Origin: Physcia stellaris
Taxonomy: Eukaryota > Ascomycota > Lecanoromycetes > Caliciales > Physciaceae
Direction of reading: 5' to 3'
Assembly: GCA_018902385.1 (NCBI GenBank)
Contig: JABSSW010000002.1
Span: 248,001 to 312,000 of the forward strand
Length of the DNA stretch: 64,000 bases
Below are positions 44,423-56,200 of this stretch, one piece after another. The position numbers and the translations under genes were made by a program. The notes under the pieces are model-generated. The model worked only from the letters and a program-made list of their open reading frames with translations. It had not been told where the DNA came from and searched no databases. Numbering within the stretch: the stretch's first letter is position 1; each line of letters begins with the position of its first letter.

Positions 44423-46253
44423 TCAATGCGCTGCAATAAAAAACGTATTCGTCGCTAAACAAGTGACCATAACAATGACTCCATAGACTGCCAGCGCCAA
44501 GCTGGCTCGACGCAGCATCTTTCTTCTCCATGGGCCGCTTTTCAACCCCCTGGACCGAGGAGAGCTCCTCATCGTCATCTTCCGGACAGTCCTCGCTCTC
44601 GTCGTCGTCCTCTTTCATCAGCTTCTGATGATGGGGCGAATCAGGCGAAGAGATCTTGTAGTAAAAGAGACCGGGTAAAATGAAGCTTATGCTCGTACTC
44701 CCTGTACTACCGACGTAGGCAAGGACTTTCTCGAGCGATGAGACAGTCATGGCGACGATGTAGCTGAGAACGATGATTGCGGTGGTAATTGCGGCAAATC
44801 GGGTCTCACCCATGCTGTCTGGTCGATTGCTGCTGTTTGGTTTAGTAGGACCCAACAACGGCGTATCCCTAGGCGGCGACCTTCCTGGTGACTCGGATCT
44901 CTTTTGAGGTCGCCATTTGAGGACGGCATCAACCGAAGCTCTGCAAGGATGCACTTGCAGAGGGTAGGAGAACATGACGAGTATAACGATGGCAGCTTTG
45001 CCAATGGTTGAAGATACCGACGGGGAATCTGGAGAGGTCAGCGATCGACAGGCTGAGGATCCTGGAGAAATAGAACACTCACACATTCCGATTATGTTAC
45101 CGAGAACAGCGTTACCAAAAGATAAGTAGCCTGTGATTGCTACTAGGACGTACAGGGAAGCCGACACGCCGATGCTGGTTGACACGACGCTCGTAGTTCT
45201 GAATGACGAATTGTTCCCAATTTCATTTAGGATTGAAAACATCTGGGGGCAGACATGCGGTCAGCAACGGTGTGCTAAACTAGAGCTTGCTTTAAGGCAA
45301 CTTACATTTTGGTGACAGGTGTAGGCAAAAACGATGACCGGAAAGCTACTCAGCGTTGCTATTGCGCTTTCCCAGCGAACCAACCGTAAGACTCCCCTAT
45401 CATGCATGGTGTCCCCCTTGGCAAAATGTGCAACTACTAGAATGACAAGGTAGCCTATTGAGATCAATGCGATGACGCTGGTATATTTGAGCGAGTCAAG
45501 ACGCCGTAAGAATGACAGTGGGATGACAATTAGCCTGACGTGATGCATTAGCCACTAGTCACCGTTTATAGCACAGCTTGGGTGGAACTTTGTAACTCGG
45601 ACAACTTACATGAAACCTGTAACCCAGAAATGTCGATCCATCAGGAATGTGACACCGCCAGCGTTCTCGCTGAAGCCTTGAACCACGCCTGGCATAAGAT
45701 CTCCTATGACGATGAGGTAGCTCACTCCCACCCCAAAGCACTTGATTGCGATGGCAGCGTCGAAGATTATGGCGGCATTCGGGTATGTAATCTGTGAAAG
45801 CGCAAAGAAGGATGACGACCCTCGCTCAAGGTATCTTGCACATCTTGTTTGCAGATACAGTCCAAATCCTGCAGTCAGGCCAGACCACAGTATGACGATT
45901 ATTCCCAGCAGTATTCCCATCCTTGACAGAGCCAGGGGCATCGCTAGAACACCGGCGCCGACAACTGTTCTCAGAATGAGCATCAAAGTTGCGGATTGTT
46001 GTCGTTGAGGAATGGTGCTTTTCTTACTGGTGTTCACAAGATTTATGACACTGCTGAGCCAGCTTGCCTGTCCGATGATGCCCACCTCCTTCCTACCACG
46101 ACTGTTGCGCCTTCTGCTACTCATTAGCCATGATCCAAAATATGTCATAATCATCATGTCATGAAGAAAAGTCAACATACCGCATCCCAGGCGACTTTGA
46201 CCTTCTCGAACTCGAACTTCCGGGCCGCAGATCATTGCGGTCAGTGTCGCCAT
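44423..46253 (-). CDS. Vacuolar-type amino-acid transporter (AVT/SLC38 family)
   Basis: Exons 46253-45610, 45534-45306, 45242-45083 and 45028-44423. The AAAP-family start of TM1 is clear (LMLILRTVVGAGVLAMPLAL), followed by about ten more hydrophobic segments (FPVIVFAYTCHQN, YVLVAITGYLSFGNAVLGNI, VILVMFSYPLQVHPCR). AVT-type proteins move neutral or basic amino acids across the vacuole membrane. The coding length is one base over a multiple of three. The last helix (LALAVYGVIVMVTCLA ... FFIAAH) is read only after one base is lost, most simply in the G5 run near 44546-44550. Translated as is, the protein ends in an unrelated tail at 44409. An in-frame ATG at 46124 (MSSRRRNS) is an alternative start. 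Confidence 0.85.
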
Positions 46254-46649
46254 TGACGGCGGAATAGAAATGCGTGCTCATTGTAGGCGAGGGATAGGAT
46301 GTCTGGGAGCTCTGTATAGCTCATTGATGTTCAAATTCCAGAGGAAAATTCATGGTTGCTGATGCTGTAAGTTTATCGAAGCTCTCGTGACAGGCTCATC
46401 AGACCACCGTACACACGATCACGGAACCTGCAATCTAGCGCGCATCTAATTCGATCCCGAAACTGCGGCCCGCTGATAAGTTAGGGCTGAGGCGTGTTCC
46501 AGGTTCTCGGCCTTGGCACGCCTTGTCGTCAACGTCATTACATTAAATTTTCCATTACTCTAGAGACTTCATTATTCGCTGCGACTATCGCCAAAGCTGG
46601 GCTGAAATAATAATAACAATGTTAATCCTTGCCTCTGTCTATCGCCATG
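46254..46649. other. Intergenic stretch
   Basis: Promoter side of the transporter gene and 3' flank of the LOG-like gene; no other feature. Confidence 0.4.
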
Positions 46650-47390
46650 CTAATCTCCAGTCGTTCTTTCTATCATTGTCTCATTGGCAACCTTCTTGGT
46701 ATTCTCCTCTCCACCTTTCCCTCTCAACGCATCTATAACCCCCTCCACATCTGCCCTCTGCACTAACATATTACGCCCTTTCCCTTTAATGAATCCCTGC
46801 TCAACAGATTTCTCAATCCAAGCCATGATCCCGTCCCAAAACCCATCAACATTATAAAGCACAATGCCACAGCTATGCACGCCCATGATCTTCCAGCTCA
46901 CAACCTCCATCACCTCATCGATCGTCCCAAAACCACCACTCAGTCCCACAAACCCACTACCCGGGCCGCCTTCCTTGACTAATTCCATCATCTCCTTCTT
47001 CCTTGCCTGCAGGTCTCTCACAATGGTTACGCGCCCGTACTCGTCCTCAAGATTTTGCGCCTCCCCATCCTTTTTTTCCCTAGCGGCCGGATCTCCCTGG
47101 AGACCTATACGTCTGCTCCAGTTTCTGGGCAACTTCCTATCTTTGCTATCGGTTTCTGGTCGCTCGAGGTGGAGCATTGAGGAAGGAATAATTCCCTGTA
47201 CGCTGTCCTTGCCACTCAGCCCGACAAGCGTACGGGCTAGCTCGCCCATCATGCCCGTTGTGCCCCCACCATAGACGAGATGGATGGATTGGGAATGCAT
47301 GGTCTGAGCGAGAGACCTGGCAGCCGCGAGGTGGATCGGCGACGTGCCACTAGAGGAGCCGCAGAAGACGCAGATGCGGGTAGGTGGCAT
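46650..47390 (-). CDS. LOG-family (lonely guy) phosphoribohydrolase-like protein
   Basis: Single exon, 246 residues from the first ATG (MPPTRICVFCGSSSG). Family hallmarks: CVFCGSSSG at the start, LVYGGGTTGMMGELA, the EVMEVVSWKIMG helix, and LSGGFGTIDEV in place of the plant PGGxGTxxE, a form I recall in other fungal members. Plant LOG enzymes release active cytokinin bases from their ribotides; fungal members may do this or act on other nucleotides. An insertion of about 40 charged residues (about 87-125, KDRKLPRNWSRRIG to NLEDEYGRV) separates the two halves. No leader peptide. Confidence 0.88.
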   Translation of the reverse strand: MPPTRICVFCGSSSGTSPIHLAAARSLAQTMHSQSIHLVYGGGTTGMMGELARTLVGLSGKDSVQGIIPSSMLHLERPETDSKDRKLPRNWSRRIGLQGDPAAREKKDGEAQNLEDEYGRVTIVRDLQARKKEMMELVKEGGPGSGFVGLSGGFGTIDEVMEVVSWKIMGVHSCGIVLYNVDGFWDGIMAWIEKSVEQGFIKGKGRNMLVQRADVEGVIDALRGKGGEENTKKVANETMIERTTGD

Positions 47391-47838
47391 TATGGATAAT
47401 ATGGAGGATATGACGAGAGGATTAAGAAGCCAGTAGGCAGAAATGGTGAAAGAGACGAGATACAAATCAGATAGTGAGAGCAATAGAGGATGTGTGATAC
47501 GAATGAGAATGAGAATGAGGCTGAGTGCGGACTCAGCCTCGATCTCGGATGATCCACCCTAGCATTTAGCGATGATAATCTAAAAAAAAGTGCAACATTG
47601 CATTTTCAGTTATCTCAATGATTAAAGCACAAATACTTCGCACAACCCAAAAAGCAGAGTTCCAATGAAGCGACATTGTCTCATGGCAACGACTAAAAAG
47701 GGAAAAGAAATAATCGGCTAAATCAAATCAAGGATGCAATTTACCTCAAAAAGACAAGATCCAACAAATATCGCTAAACGGAAAACATTATTCATGAACG
47801 TGGTTGAGCTTTAGCACGTGTGAGTCGCGTAAACCCGC
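47391..47838. other. Intergenic stretch
   Basis: No supported feature. Confidence 0.4.
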
Positions 47839-50507
47839 TTAGGACGACGGTTTCCATCCAAACGCTCTACCAAAAGATCGGGAACGCGTGGTTGGCTGAT
47901 TGGGCAGCTCCGCCGATGTCTGTGGTAAGGTCGACTGGCGTGGTAGTGAAGCTGCAGGTTGTTGGTTATGCTGCCCCGTTTGCGGTGAGTATCTAGGTGT
48001 ATTTTGAGAAATAGATGGCGATGACTGAGCTGCTGGTAAATTGTACATGGTCGATGTTTGGCCATTAGTGTATCCCTCAGCCGGGCTGTCATACCTGTAC
48101 TTTTCAGGCCGTGGTGCAAACTTCTCATAGTTATCCTGTGGAAAGGTCGGTTGCTGTGGTGGTGGTGGTGGTGTGTAATGTGGTTGCTGATCATGGCTAT
48201 TCGCCGGGTATCTAGCGCTACTAGGCGTCTCAATGACCTCGTGATCGACGGCTTTGTCAATTGCACCTAGCAGCAGTTTTTCAAAGAACTTCTCTGTAAG
48301 ATCGGCTTCCGAGAGACAGGTAATTGTGTCAACCATCTACAACAAGTCAGCTAGACAACTCCCCTGATCTGGGAAGGATGACATACGTCACGCTGTAATT
48401 TCCACTTCCCTTTCAAGCGATTGTCGAGGTACTCGAAGAAATTCCGAGCTCCAGGATCATTGCCTATCTGGCAGAACTGAATTCCAACTTGGCCACGCTC
48501 TGCTTCGTTATCATCAAGTGCTCTTGCAACGCTTACAATCTTTTTTCGTATCAGCCGGAACGCAGCACTGGTAACTTTGGCATCCTCCGGATCCGAGATT
48601 TCGTCAGGGTCTTCCCACATCTTATTGGGCTCTCCGTCAGTAAGTATGACCAAGTTGTAACCTTTGAAGTTGAAATCGTCGCCACGGCCTTGGAACTTCT
48701 TTAGGTATCCGGTAATGTGTCTTGAAAGTTGGTCATAAAGCGGAGTATTGCCTCGGAGGACTATCCTCTGGTGAATGTCCACAGCCACAGCTTGATCCTT
48801 GACGTTATCTTGATTCGCACTCTTGTTATTAAGGAAGTGGACATCGATACCATCGGGATCGTACGAGGTAGCTAGCGCTGTAGAGTAGTCTAGAATTTTC
48901 TTCACCAGGTCCCATCGCTCGCCAGCCATTGACGGTGAATCGTCGACTAGGAACACCGTATCGTAAGAGTCTAGTATACTGAACTTGTCCTCGATATCTG
49001 GGCGGCGAGGAGCTGGTGTGCTTGGCAAAGTTGTACTGACATTTCGACGATGGCGTGCAATTAGAGCATCTCGGGCAAATTGAGCCAAAAAGAAGACTGC
49101 TGGTTCTAGTGCGTGAGCATCGTCACTTGAAAACTTGACCATTTCCTTATGATTTCGATCCACACCAAATGGACGTGGACTGCCGGGGTATTCGACGACC
49201 GCAGAGTCCTTATCGACAATCTAAGTTAAAATCAGCCGAACGCCCTATAACAGATGTGGTCATTGATTCCATGTTGCACTCAGAACGCCGTTTCCTGTTT
49301 GGACTAGAAGGCTCATCACTTACTAGACCTAGCCCGGATCCATACTTTTGCTGCTCAAAGAAGCTTATCACAGGGATATTGTGTTCGTGGCGTACTTGCC
49401 GAAACTGGGAAGCGATATTTGCAAGCCGTTGTGACTTTTTCTCAAGGTCTTGCACCATGTTCCGATTGACATTGAACACTGTGTTCAGCAGCTTGAGGAT
49501 ACCAGAAGCGGTGTTGGCGACATCAGAGCCTCGGTTGGGGACTCCAAATAACATGCAACCTTTAACCGGGAAATTGTACCGTTTCGTCGATGCAGCGGGT
49601 TCCTGGATGCTATGAACGAGCGCTTCATCGGCAAGAGCAACGATGGCCTATAGCTGATCAGCTGTGCATATGCTCTCGCATACATATTAAATGCACATAC
49701 CTGTTTGATGACAATGCCACCTAGGCTGTGGCCAACGAAGAACAGCGGTCTTTCAGGATCCTTCATACTTTAGCCTCATTCACGGCGCCATGGAAGCTCC
49801 TCTCACCTCGGATCTCTCTGTCGTAAGGTAAGACAGCAAATTGTCCACGGGCACATCGATCTCCTGGACTGATTTTGTCATCCATACATCGGCGTTGTAT
49901 CCATATGTCATAACACGAGGGTATATCTTCTGCTGTGTGTTGGTTTCAAGAAGGCGAGGAAGAATATCGCGAAGCCAATTGATTTCCTTGGTACGTCCAG
50001 CATCCTGATTGACCGATGCAGATGCGGCGAAAGAATTCCAGGCGTGGCCTGTTAAACCGTGGAGAGCTACGATGCTACAAACATTGTGCGCGTTAGCTTC
50101 AATGTTTCGACACTCCATCGGACCGAAGAGTAGGAATCCATAAAGTGACGACAAGAGACTTACTCAATATCCGGCTTGCCTGTGACTGGATTATCGGATG
50201 AATGGAGGGTCGTCAGGTCTGTGAAACTTGAGTCTAGAGTAATAGTGCCGGAACCACCATCTGTCGCATAGAAGCGCCTGCTGGTTTCCTCTAGATCCTT
50301 TGCTTTCTGCGCCGTTTTCGCCGACGAGAAGGAAACGGTTGTACGCTTGGTGATACGGCTTGAATGGGCGCAAATAGGACCAACGGACTCAACGATCTGA
50401 CGGCCATGTTTGCGCTGTATACGGTCATCGAAGAAGTTTTTCACATCCTCTACTCGAGTTTTAGGAGGAAGCTCAGCTACGCGGAGGGTCTGCTGGTTGG
50501 AGTCCAT
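47839..50507 (-). CDS. SesB-like alpha/beta hydrolase fused to vWA domain
   Basis: Six exons (50507-50164, 50074-49807, 49760-49701, 49647-49324, 49220-48387, 48336-47839) join without a break to 775 residues. Residues 1-110 are a small domain usual before fungal SesB-like hydrolases (LRVAELPPKTRVEDVKNFF). The hydrolase follows: VALHGLTGHAWNSF (118-130), nucleophile elbow GHSLGG with S216, MLFGVPNRGSDV, and IVDKDSAVV...NHKEM with H356. At 418-600 lies a von Willebrand A domain with the MIDAS residues DDSPS (425-429), T491 and D527. The tail is Pro/Gln/Ser-rich. SesB domains normally form the killing end of fungal NLRs next to NACHT or NB-ARC; here neither is present. All introns are GT..AG. 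Confidence 0.88.
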
Positions 50508-52893
50508 TCTTGTTAGCCTTCGAAGTCAAGTAGTAGAGTAAAGGCAATAATTTAGCGTCGAAAGAGGGGATTGAGGATCCTTAAATACCTGCTACTGAAG
50601 CCATCCACAACCAGAAGCAGCTGGGAGCCAATGCATTTGCTGGCCGGGGCAGAGCTCCATGACCACGAGTCGTCCTCCTCCTTGGTGGTTTGGATGCATG
50701 CCTAAAGTCCAGATACTTAGCAAGGGTGTGCAGCGGTAGCCAATGGATTCGGACTTTCGAACGCCAGGAACCGAAAGCCCCAACACGAAAGCGCAGAACC
50801 ACAGCATTCTGAACATGCATTATGACGAATCGGCAAACGAGGGGGCTGAAAAGCTTCGATTGGATAGAAATGTGCGGAGGGTGCAGGTCGGACGCTGATG
50901 ATTGGTTGCGTTCCCATTTGCAAGGCTGAAGGTTGTTGTGGAGATTAAAGAAGGGTGGCAGTGAAGCTGAATTGATGTCAGAAACACGATGGCGTGGCTG
51001 TGACTTTTTTCCATTGGCGGCTGTCCATCAATACAATTCATCGTGACGACACAGATTTCTTGAGCATTTAGCAACCAATGATTGAGACTGAGCCTGCGTC
51101 TTTCTTACAAGTGGTGAAAGGAGCTCAACAGGGGTCGCGAGGCTGGTTTTCCAGATCGAGATGTGTGGCTACACGAACTTTTGGCGCTAATGCGCAAGGC
51201 ACATTGAAAGCTACTAGATGGAGTTGGTCGTAACAGACACACGAGCGTCTTTTTGGTTGATTCGCGGTCCGACGTAGCTGCGTATCTGAAGTGCACAAAG
51301 ATGATCGCGACACCATTTGTCACCTGACCTCACCTCGAAAAGAGCCGTGAAAGAGAGTGAAGGTCAGGCGAAACGACGTAACAATAAACCACATGGTGTA
51401 TAGATGAAGACGTAATAAAATGAAAATAGTACTTCGTCGCCAACCTTATACTCACCTAATGAATACACCAAGCCCAGTCGGTGATTCATCGGCCGTAATA
51501 GTGCGTAATTCGAACCGCCTGTTGTCAGGACGAACCTCCGAGTCAGAGTCCAGCACTGCGCGAAAAGTCATAAGATATGTATCAAGAACGGCGTAGTATT
51601 GATTCAACCTACACTGCCTGGGTATATCTAAGATCTTTCTTATATAACGAATTGACAGCAATTGCGTAGCCCACAGAGTCCAGTCTCTTTAGTAAAAGCC
51701 ACACTGAGCTGGTCGGGGAATCCCTAATGGGTGCTTTGAAAGATAACCGTTCGGAACATTAAGAGGTACTGTTATGGTATCGTTGGCTGGGGAGGCATCG
51801 TCGATTAGAATTCCCATGAATTGTCTAGTAACTGAACCAGCAATGCTGGCTTCGAAATGGTCATCGAGAAGGTCACCTTATTGAGAAGAAATCTAATACT
51901 GACATGGCTGAGCCCTGTCTGGGTTTGGTTGTAGTCAAGGTTGTTTGGGAGGTAATTTGGGAGTCGAGAAAACACCGGGGTGAACATGGCAGCTAGGATG
52001 TTTCAAGGTAAAGAAGAGACCAGGACAACGGCTTCATGAAGCACAAAGGATCAAAAATTCGATCAGTGGAAAGAAGTAGCAAGCGCTTTGAAAGAATTGA
52101 GAAAATAAAGAATGCCTCTCTGGGTCATGATACCACAAAAGGGTTCGTTGACGTTGTGTCCCAATAGGCGACAAGAAATATCTCTCATTCCAGATCGGAC
52201 CAGGTGGTCTTCTATTCGACGATTTGTAGCTATTGCGGGGCGTATTCACTCAACGTTCTGTCCATGCGTGGTTACGGTCATTGAAGGTTGACGTGGCTGG
52301 AAGAAGAAAATCAAGAAGTCAGCTTCGGAGTCTCATGGATCACCAAAGCACGGATATCCATCCTAGCAGGGCATATGTACATCTCTTGAGTGTCAGAGGG
52401 ACTAATGCCGGTCGAAACCACAGGCCGTGGTGATCCATCAAAGACGAATTTTCCAATTCGGGGACTTGGAAAAAGGAGTAGTTCAGCAGTGGCTTCCATG
52501 CATACTGATTTCTACAGGAATATGAGCGGGAAGACACGGAACCGATAGCGACGTATAAGGACAGAAATTATTGCAAGGTACCTCCGAAGAACTAAGGAAG
52601 ACTTCAAACGAGCTACGAGACGTATAAATAGCTTGAAGTTTGAATCCCTCGAGTCTCGACCGAAGGACCCTGGATTGTTAGCTTCCCCACTGACGCTAAA
52701 CTCAATTGGAGCTGTCGCCAAGCCGCACAAGAATGCAGCGATGGTGGAGGAAGGTAACCTCAGCCCCAAACTTCCTGACTCCATCATCTACCTTACTCAA
52801 TGTCACTCGTTCATCAGATGCCTCGCCATCTTCATCCAGATCTTTTGTGATCGATACCCACTTTCGCTTCCACTTACAAATTCGCTTCTCACC
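50508..52893. other. Gene-poor stretch
   Basis: Many short open frames on both strands with no domain or exon chain. Non-coding 5' flank of the next gene at its right end. Confidence 0.4.
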
Positions 52894-53767
52894 ATGGTCA
52901 CATTTCTTATCTCCGCTTTAGCACTCGCGCTACTCCCTCCTACACTCGCTCAACAGCCCGTCACGCTCATTGCATCCAACCTTCCCGCCTGTGCTCAATC
53001 ATGCCAGACCTTGCTTCAAGCTCAATCCGCGTGCGTACCTCCGCCGAATGGTCAAGCCGCTGTATCCGATACGGCAACCTACAACTCCTGTTTCTGTAAC
53101 TCCGCCTATCTCACGAACCTCAAAGCCGGAGCTGCACAAGGTGTATGCCCGACGTGCTCTCCGGGTGACGCTTCAGCCCTCCAGAGCTGGTATCAAGGTT
53201 TCTGCCAGAATGGAGGAGTCGCCGGGGGAGCTGCAGGTGGAGCGAACGGGAACGGGAACGGACCAACTACCACAAGCACCAGCTCCACCTCGACTTCCAC
53301 GACAAAAGCTCCTGCGGCCGCGACGGGTGCCAAAGGCGCTGGTGGTGTCACTCAGGATACCAATCCCGCGGATCAGAATAAGAGCTGGTGAGTCTCACAT
53401 GCCATTGCCGGACCGTTTGCTGGGCTTACTACTAACATTCAACAGGATCTCAACCCATGCGCGCTGGGTAATCATGCTTGTGGTATTGTTTGTCGGTCTT
53501 CTTTTATTCGCCTTCCTGGTATGGTTCCTCCATCGCCGCTATCGACGCAAGCAAGAGCTTGGAGACCATTCCAGAGCACCAGGCGTACAGCCAGACATGA
53601 ATACTTGGGGTCCGGGGCAAAGCGTGCATGAGTTCCGTGCGCCCGGCGAGGGTGCAGCAGTCGCTGAGCAGAATGAGAAGGGCAAGGAGAGAGCCGGAGC
53701 TCCCGAGCAAGGTGCAGATAGTAAGAGGAGTAGCAGGCGGCTGAAAAAACCATGGGGGAACTCATAA
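52894..53767 (+). CDS. Secreted Cys-rich single-pass membrane protein
   Basis: Two exons (52894-53387, 53446-53767) give 271 residues. The layout is signal peptide (MVTFLISALALALLPPTLAQ), an ectodomain with eight or more cysteines (LPACAQSCQTLLQAQSACVPP, YNSCFCNSAYL, GVCPTCSPGD, GFCQNGG), a Gly then Ser/Thr-rich linker, one membrane helix (WVIMLVVLFVGLLLFAFLVWFL) and a charged cytosolic tail rich in Arg, Gly and Glu. This arrangement is common among fungal wall sensors and integral membrane proteins of unknown role. The intron falls just before the helix. The frame is open upstream of the chosen ATG, but only this ATG gives the leader. Confidence 0.85.
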
Positions 53768-54056
53768 ATTGTCAGATGTCGGACATCCTTGGAATTGGGG
53801 GTCGTCTTCCTCACGGACCGGTAACACTGCGTGTGGGATAATGTCAACGCGAAGGGGTAATTTTGGCCAATCTGAGGATACCAGGAATGCCTACGAAGAT
53901 CGGAATGATTTATGAGGAGCGTGAATCCTTCTTGTCAATTTTATATCAGCATTGCAAAACCTTGTAATGTTAGCAAATCTCACATCTTTCCAAACGACTC
54001 TTAAAACTGATGCCAAATTTCTCACTGGCGTCACGAGTATAATTACATCATTCGAT
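53768..54056. other. Intergenic 3'-3' stretch
   Basis: 3' flanks of two convergent genes; no other feature. Confidence 0.35.
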
Positions 54057-55076
54057 CTATTTACCAGTCCTCCAATACTCATCCAACACATTCTGCCTAA
54101 CCTCAAACGCCCAATGATGGCACGTCTGATGCATGACCGGACTGACATCGACCTGTTCCTCCTCCTCGCCATCATCAAAAACATCCCTAATCCCCAACGC
54201 CACATACTTCTTCAACAGCATCCTCCTCCACCTCCCCGTCTCCCCAACACATTTCCTCCACCTCCCAACCTGCCTCTCATCATCCTCGCACCGCCTCCCC
54301 ATGAAAAACCGACAATACCACTGAAACCACCCCCTCACATCATACGTATGATTTATCCACCCCGCAGCCTCCCACTCCTCAATCGATTGCCCGCACGACA
54401 CTTTATATTTATTGATATCGGGACTATACGTCGGGGAAGTGAGCCAGGACGGGACATCAAGGCCCGAGATCCAGGAGGAAGGGAGCTCGCGCCAGTCGTC
54501 CGAGATGGTGGTGTTCAGCCGCCGCGAATACAGCGGACGGAAATAGGAGCCGCCGAAGCAGCCTTCGCGGAGCATTTCTTCGGGCGATTTGTTGGGCGTG
54601 AAGGTGGGGTGGTCGGCGAAGTGGAAGGTCGAGTCTTCGTCGCGGGTCGGTGCGGGTGCGGTGGGTGTCCAGGATGACCATCCGGCGCGGAGAGATTCGA
54701 CGTCTTTGGTGGGGATTATGCTTGCTGCTTCTGGACCGCTTGTTGCGTTTTGGGTCTTTGGTTCGCGCTTGGGCTTCGGTTTACTGGAGGCTTTCCGCTT
54801 GCTTGATTTGCGGGGGGTTTTCTCGTCTTCGGTGTCCTCGTCCAGGTATTCTTGTTTTACGGGGATGGAGGCGATGCGAGCTGAGGAGCGCGAAGGGGGT
54901 ACGGTAAAGTCAAGTTTGCGCTTTTTGGTTGGGCGGCTGGTGACTGGCTTCGAGGGTTCTGTCACTTGCTTTCTGTGGATGCCCAGATCCTTTAATAAAG
55001 CTCGGTTGCGCTTAATACTTTCAAGTCTCTGGCTTTCTAAGACGCCTTCTGGCTGGTCCATGTCGTGAGTCGCCAT
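54057..55076 (-). CDS. Conserved nuclear-looking protein of unknown function
   Basis: Single exon, 339 residues. The first 135 residues are basic and disordered, with several nuclear-import-like runs (RPTKKRKLDF, RKSSKRKASSKPKPKRE). The C-terminal 200 form a dense Trp/Tyr-rich domain: PEEMLREGCFGGSYFRPLYS, DDWRELPSSWISGLDVPSWL, CGQSIEEWEAAGWI, WFQWYCRFFMGRRCEDDERQ and GRWRRMLLKK. I recall this domain as widely conserved in fungi and plants but without a known activity. It is divergent from DPM1 with 294 bp between start codons. Confidence 0.75.
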   Translation of the reverse strand: MATHDMDQPEGVLESQRLESIKRNRALLKDLGIHRKQVTEPSKPVTSRPTKKRKLDFTVPPSRSSARIASIPVKQEYLDEDTEDEKTPRKSSKRKASSKPKPKREPKTQNATSGPEAASIIPTKDVESLRAGWSSWTPTAPAPTRDEDSTFHFADHPTFTPNKSPEEMLREGCFGGSYFRPLYSRRLNTTISDDWRELPSSWISGLDVPSWLTSPTYSPDINKYKVSCGQSIEEWEAAGWINHTYDVRGWFQWYCRFFMGRRCEDDERQVGRWRKCVGETGRWRRMLLKKYVALGIRDVFDDGEEEEQVDVSPVMHQTCHHWAFEVRQNVLDEYWRTGK

Positions 55077-55337
55077 CTTCGAGATTACTACAAGGTTGGT
55101 GATATACGGGGTACGTCCTTCGGCCTCGATACCTTAGTGTCCTTGACTTTCAAGAGGAAGAAGTGAGCGCGTCAGTGGCGCGTTCTCGGGTCGAACCTAC
55201 AGCGGCAAGGAGCGGCCCGAGCCGACTGGGCTCCCTAGCTGCGTCTGCAACTTGGACAGTTGGTTGTTGGACTTCAGCCAGATTCGAAAAGAGGCACTGT
55301 CCAAGACACCTCTGGCACACCACTCGTTTGACTGTAA

Positions 55338-56200
<863 letters not shown>

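Noticed and set aside
44520-44640. A 38-nt intron as the explanation for the frame change in the amino-acid transporter
   Set aside because: The candidate donor is poor, the length is below the fungal minimum seen here, and removing it leads to an immediate stop.
46650-47390. Loss of the PGG motif in the LOG-like protein as a sign of inactivity
   Set aside because: LSGGFGT is a form I recall from other fungal LOG-like proteins, so it does not by itself imply loss of function.
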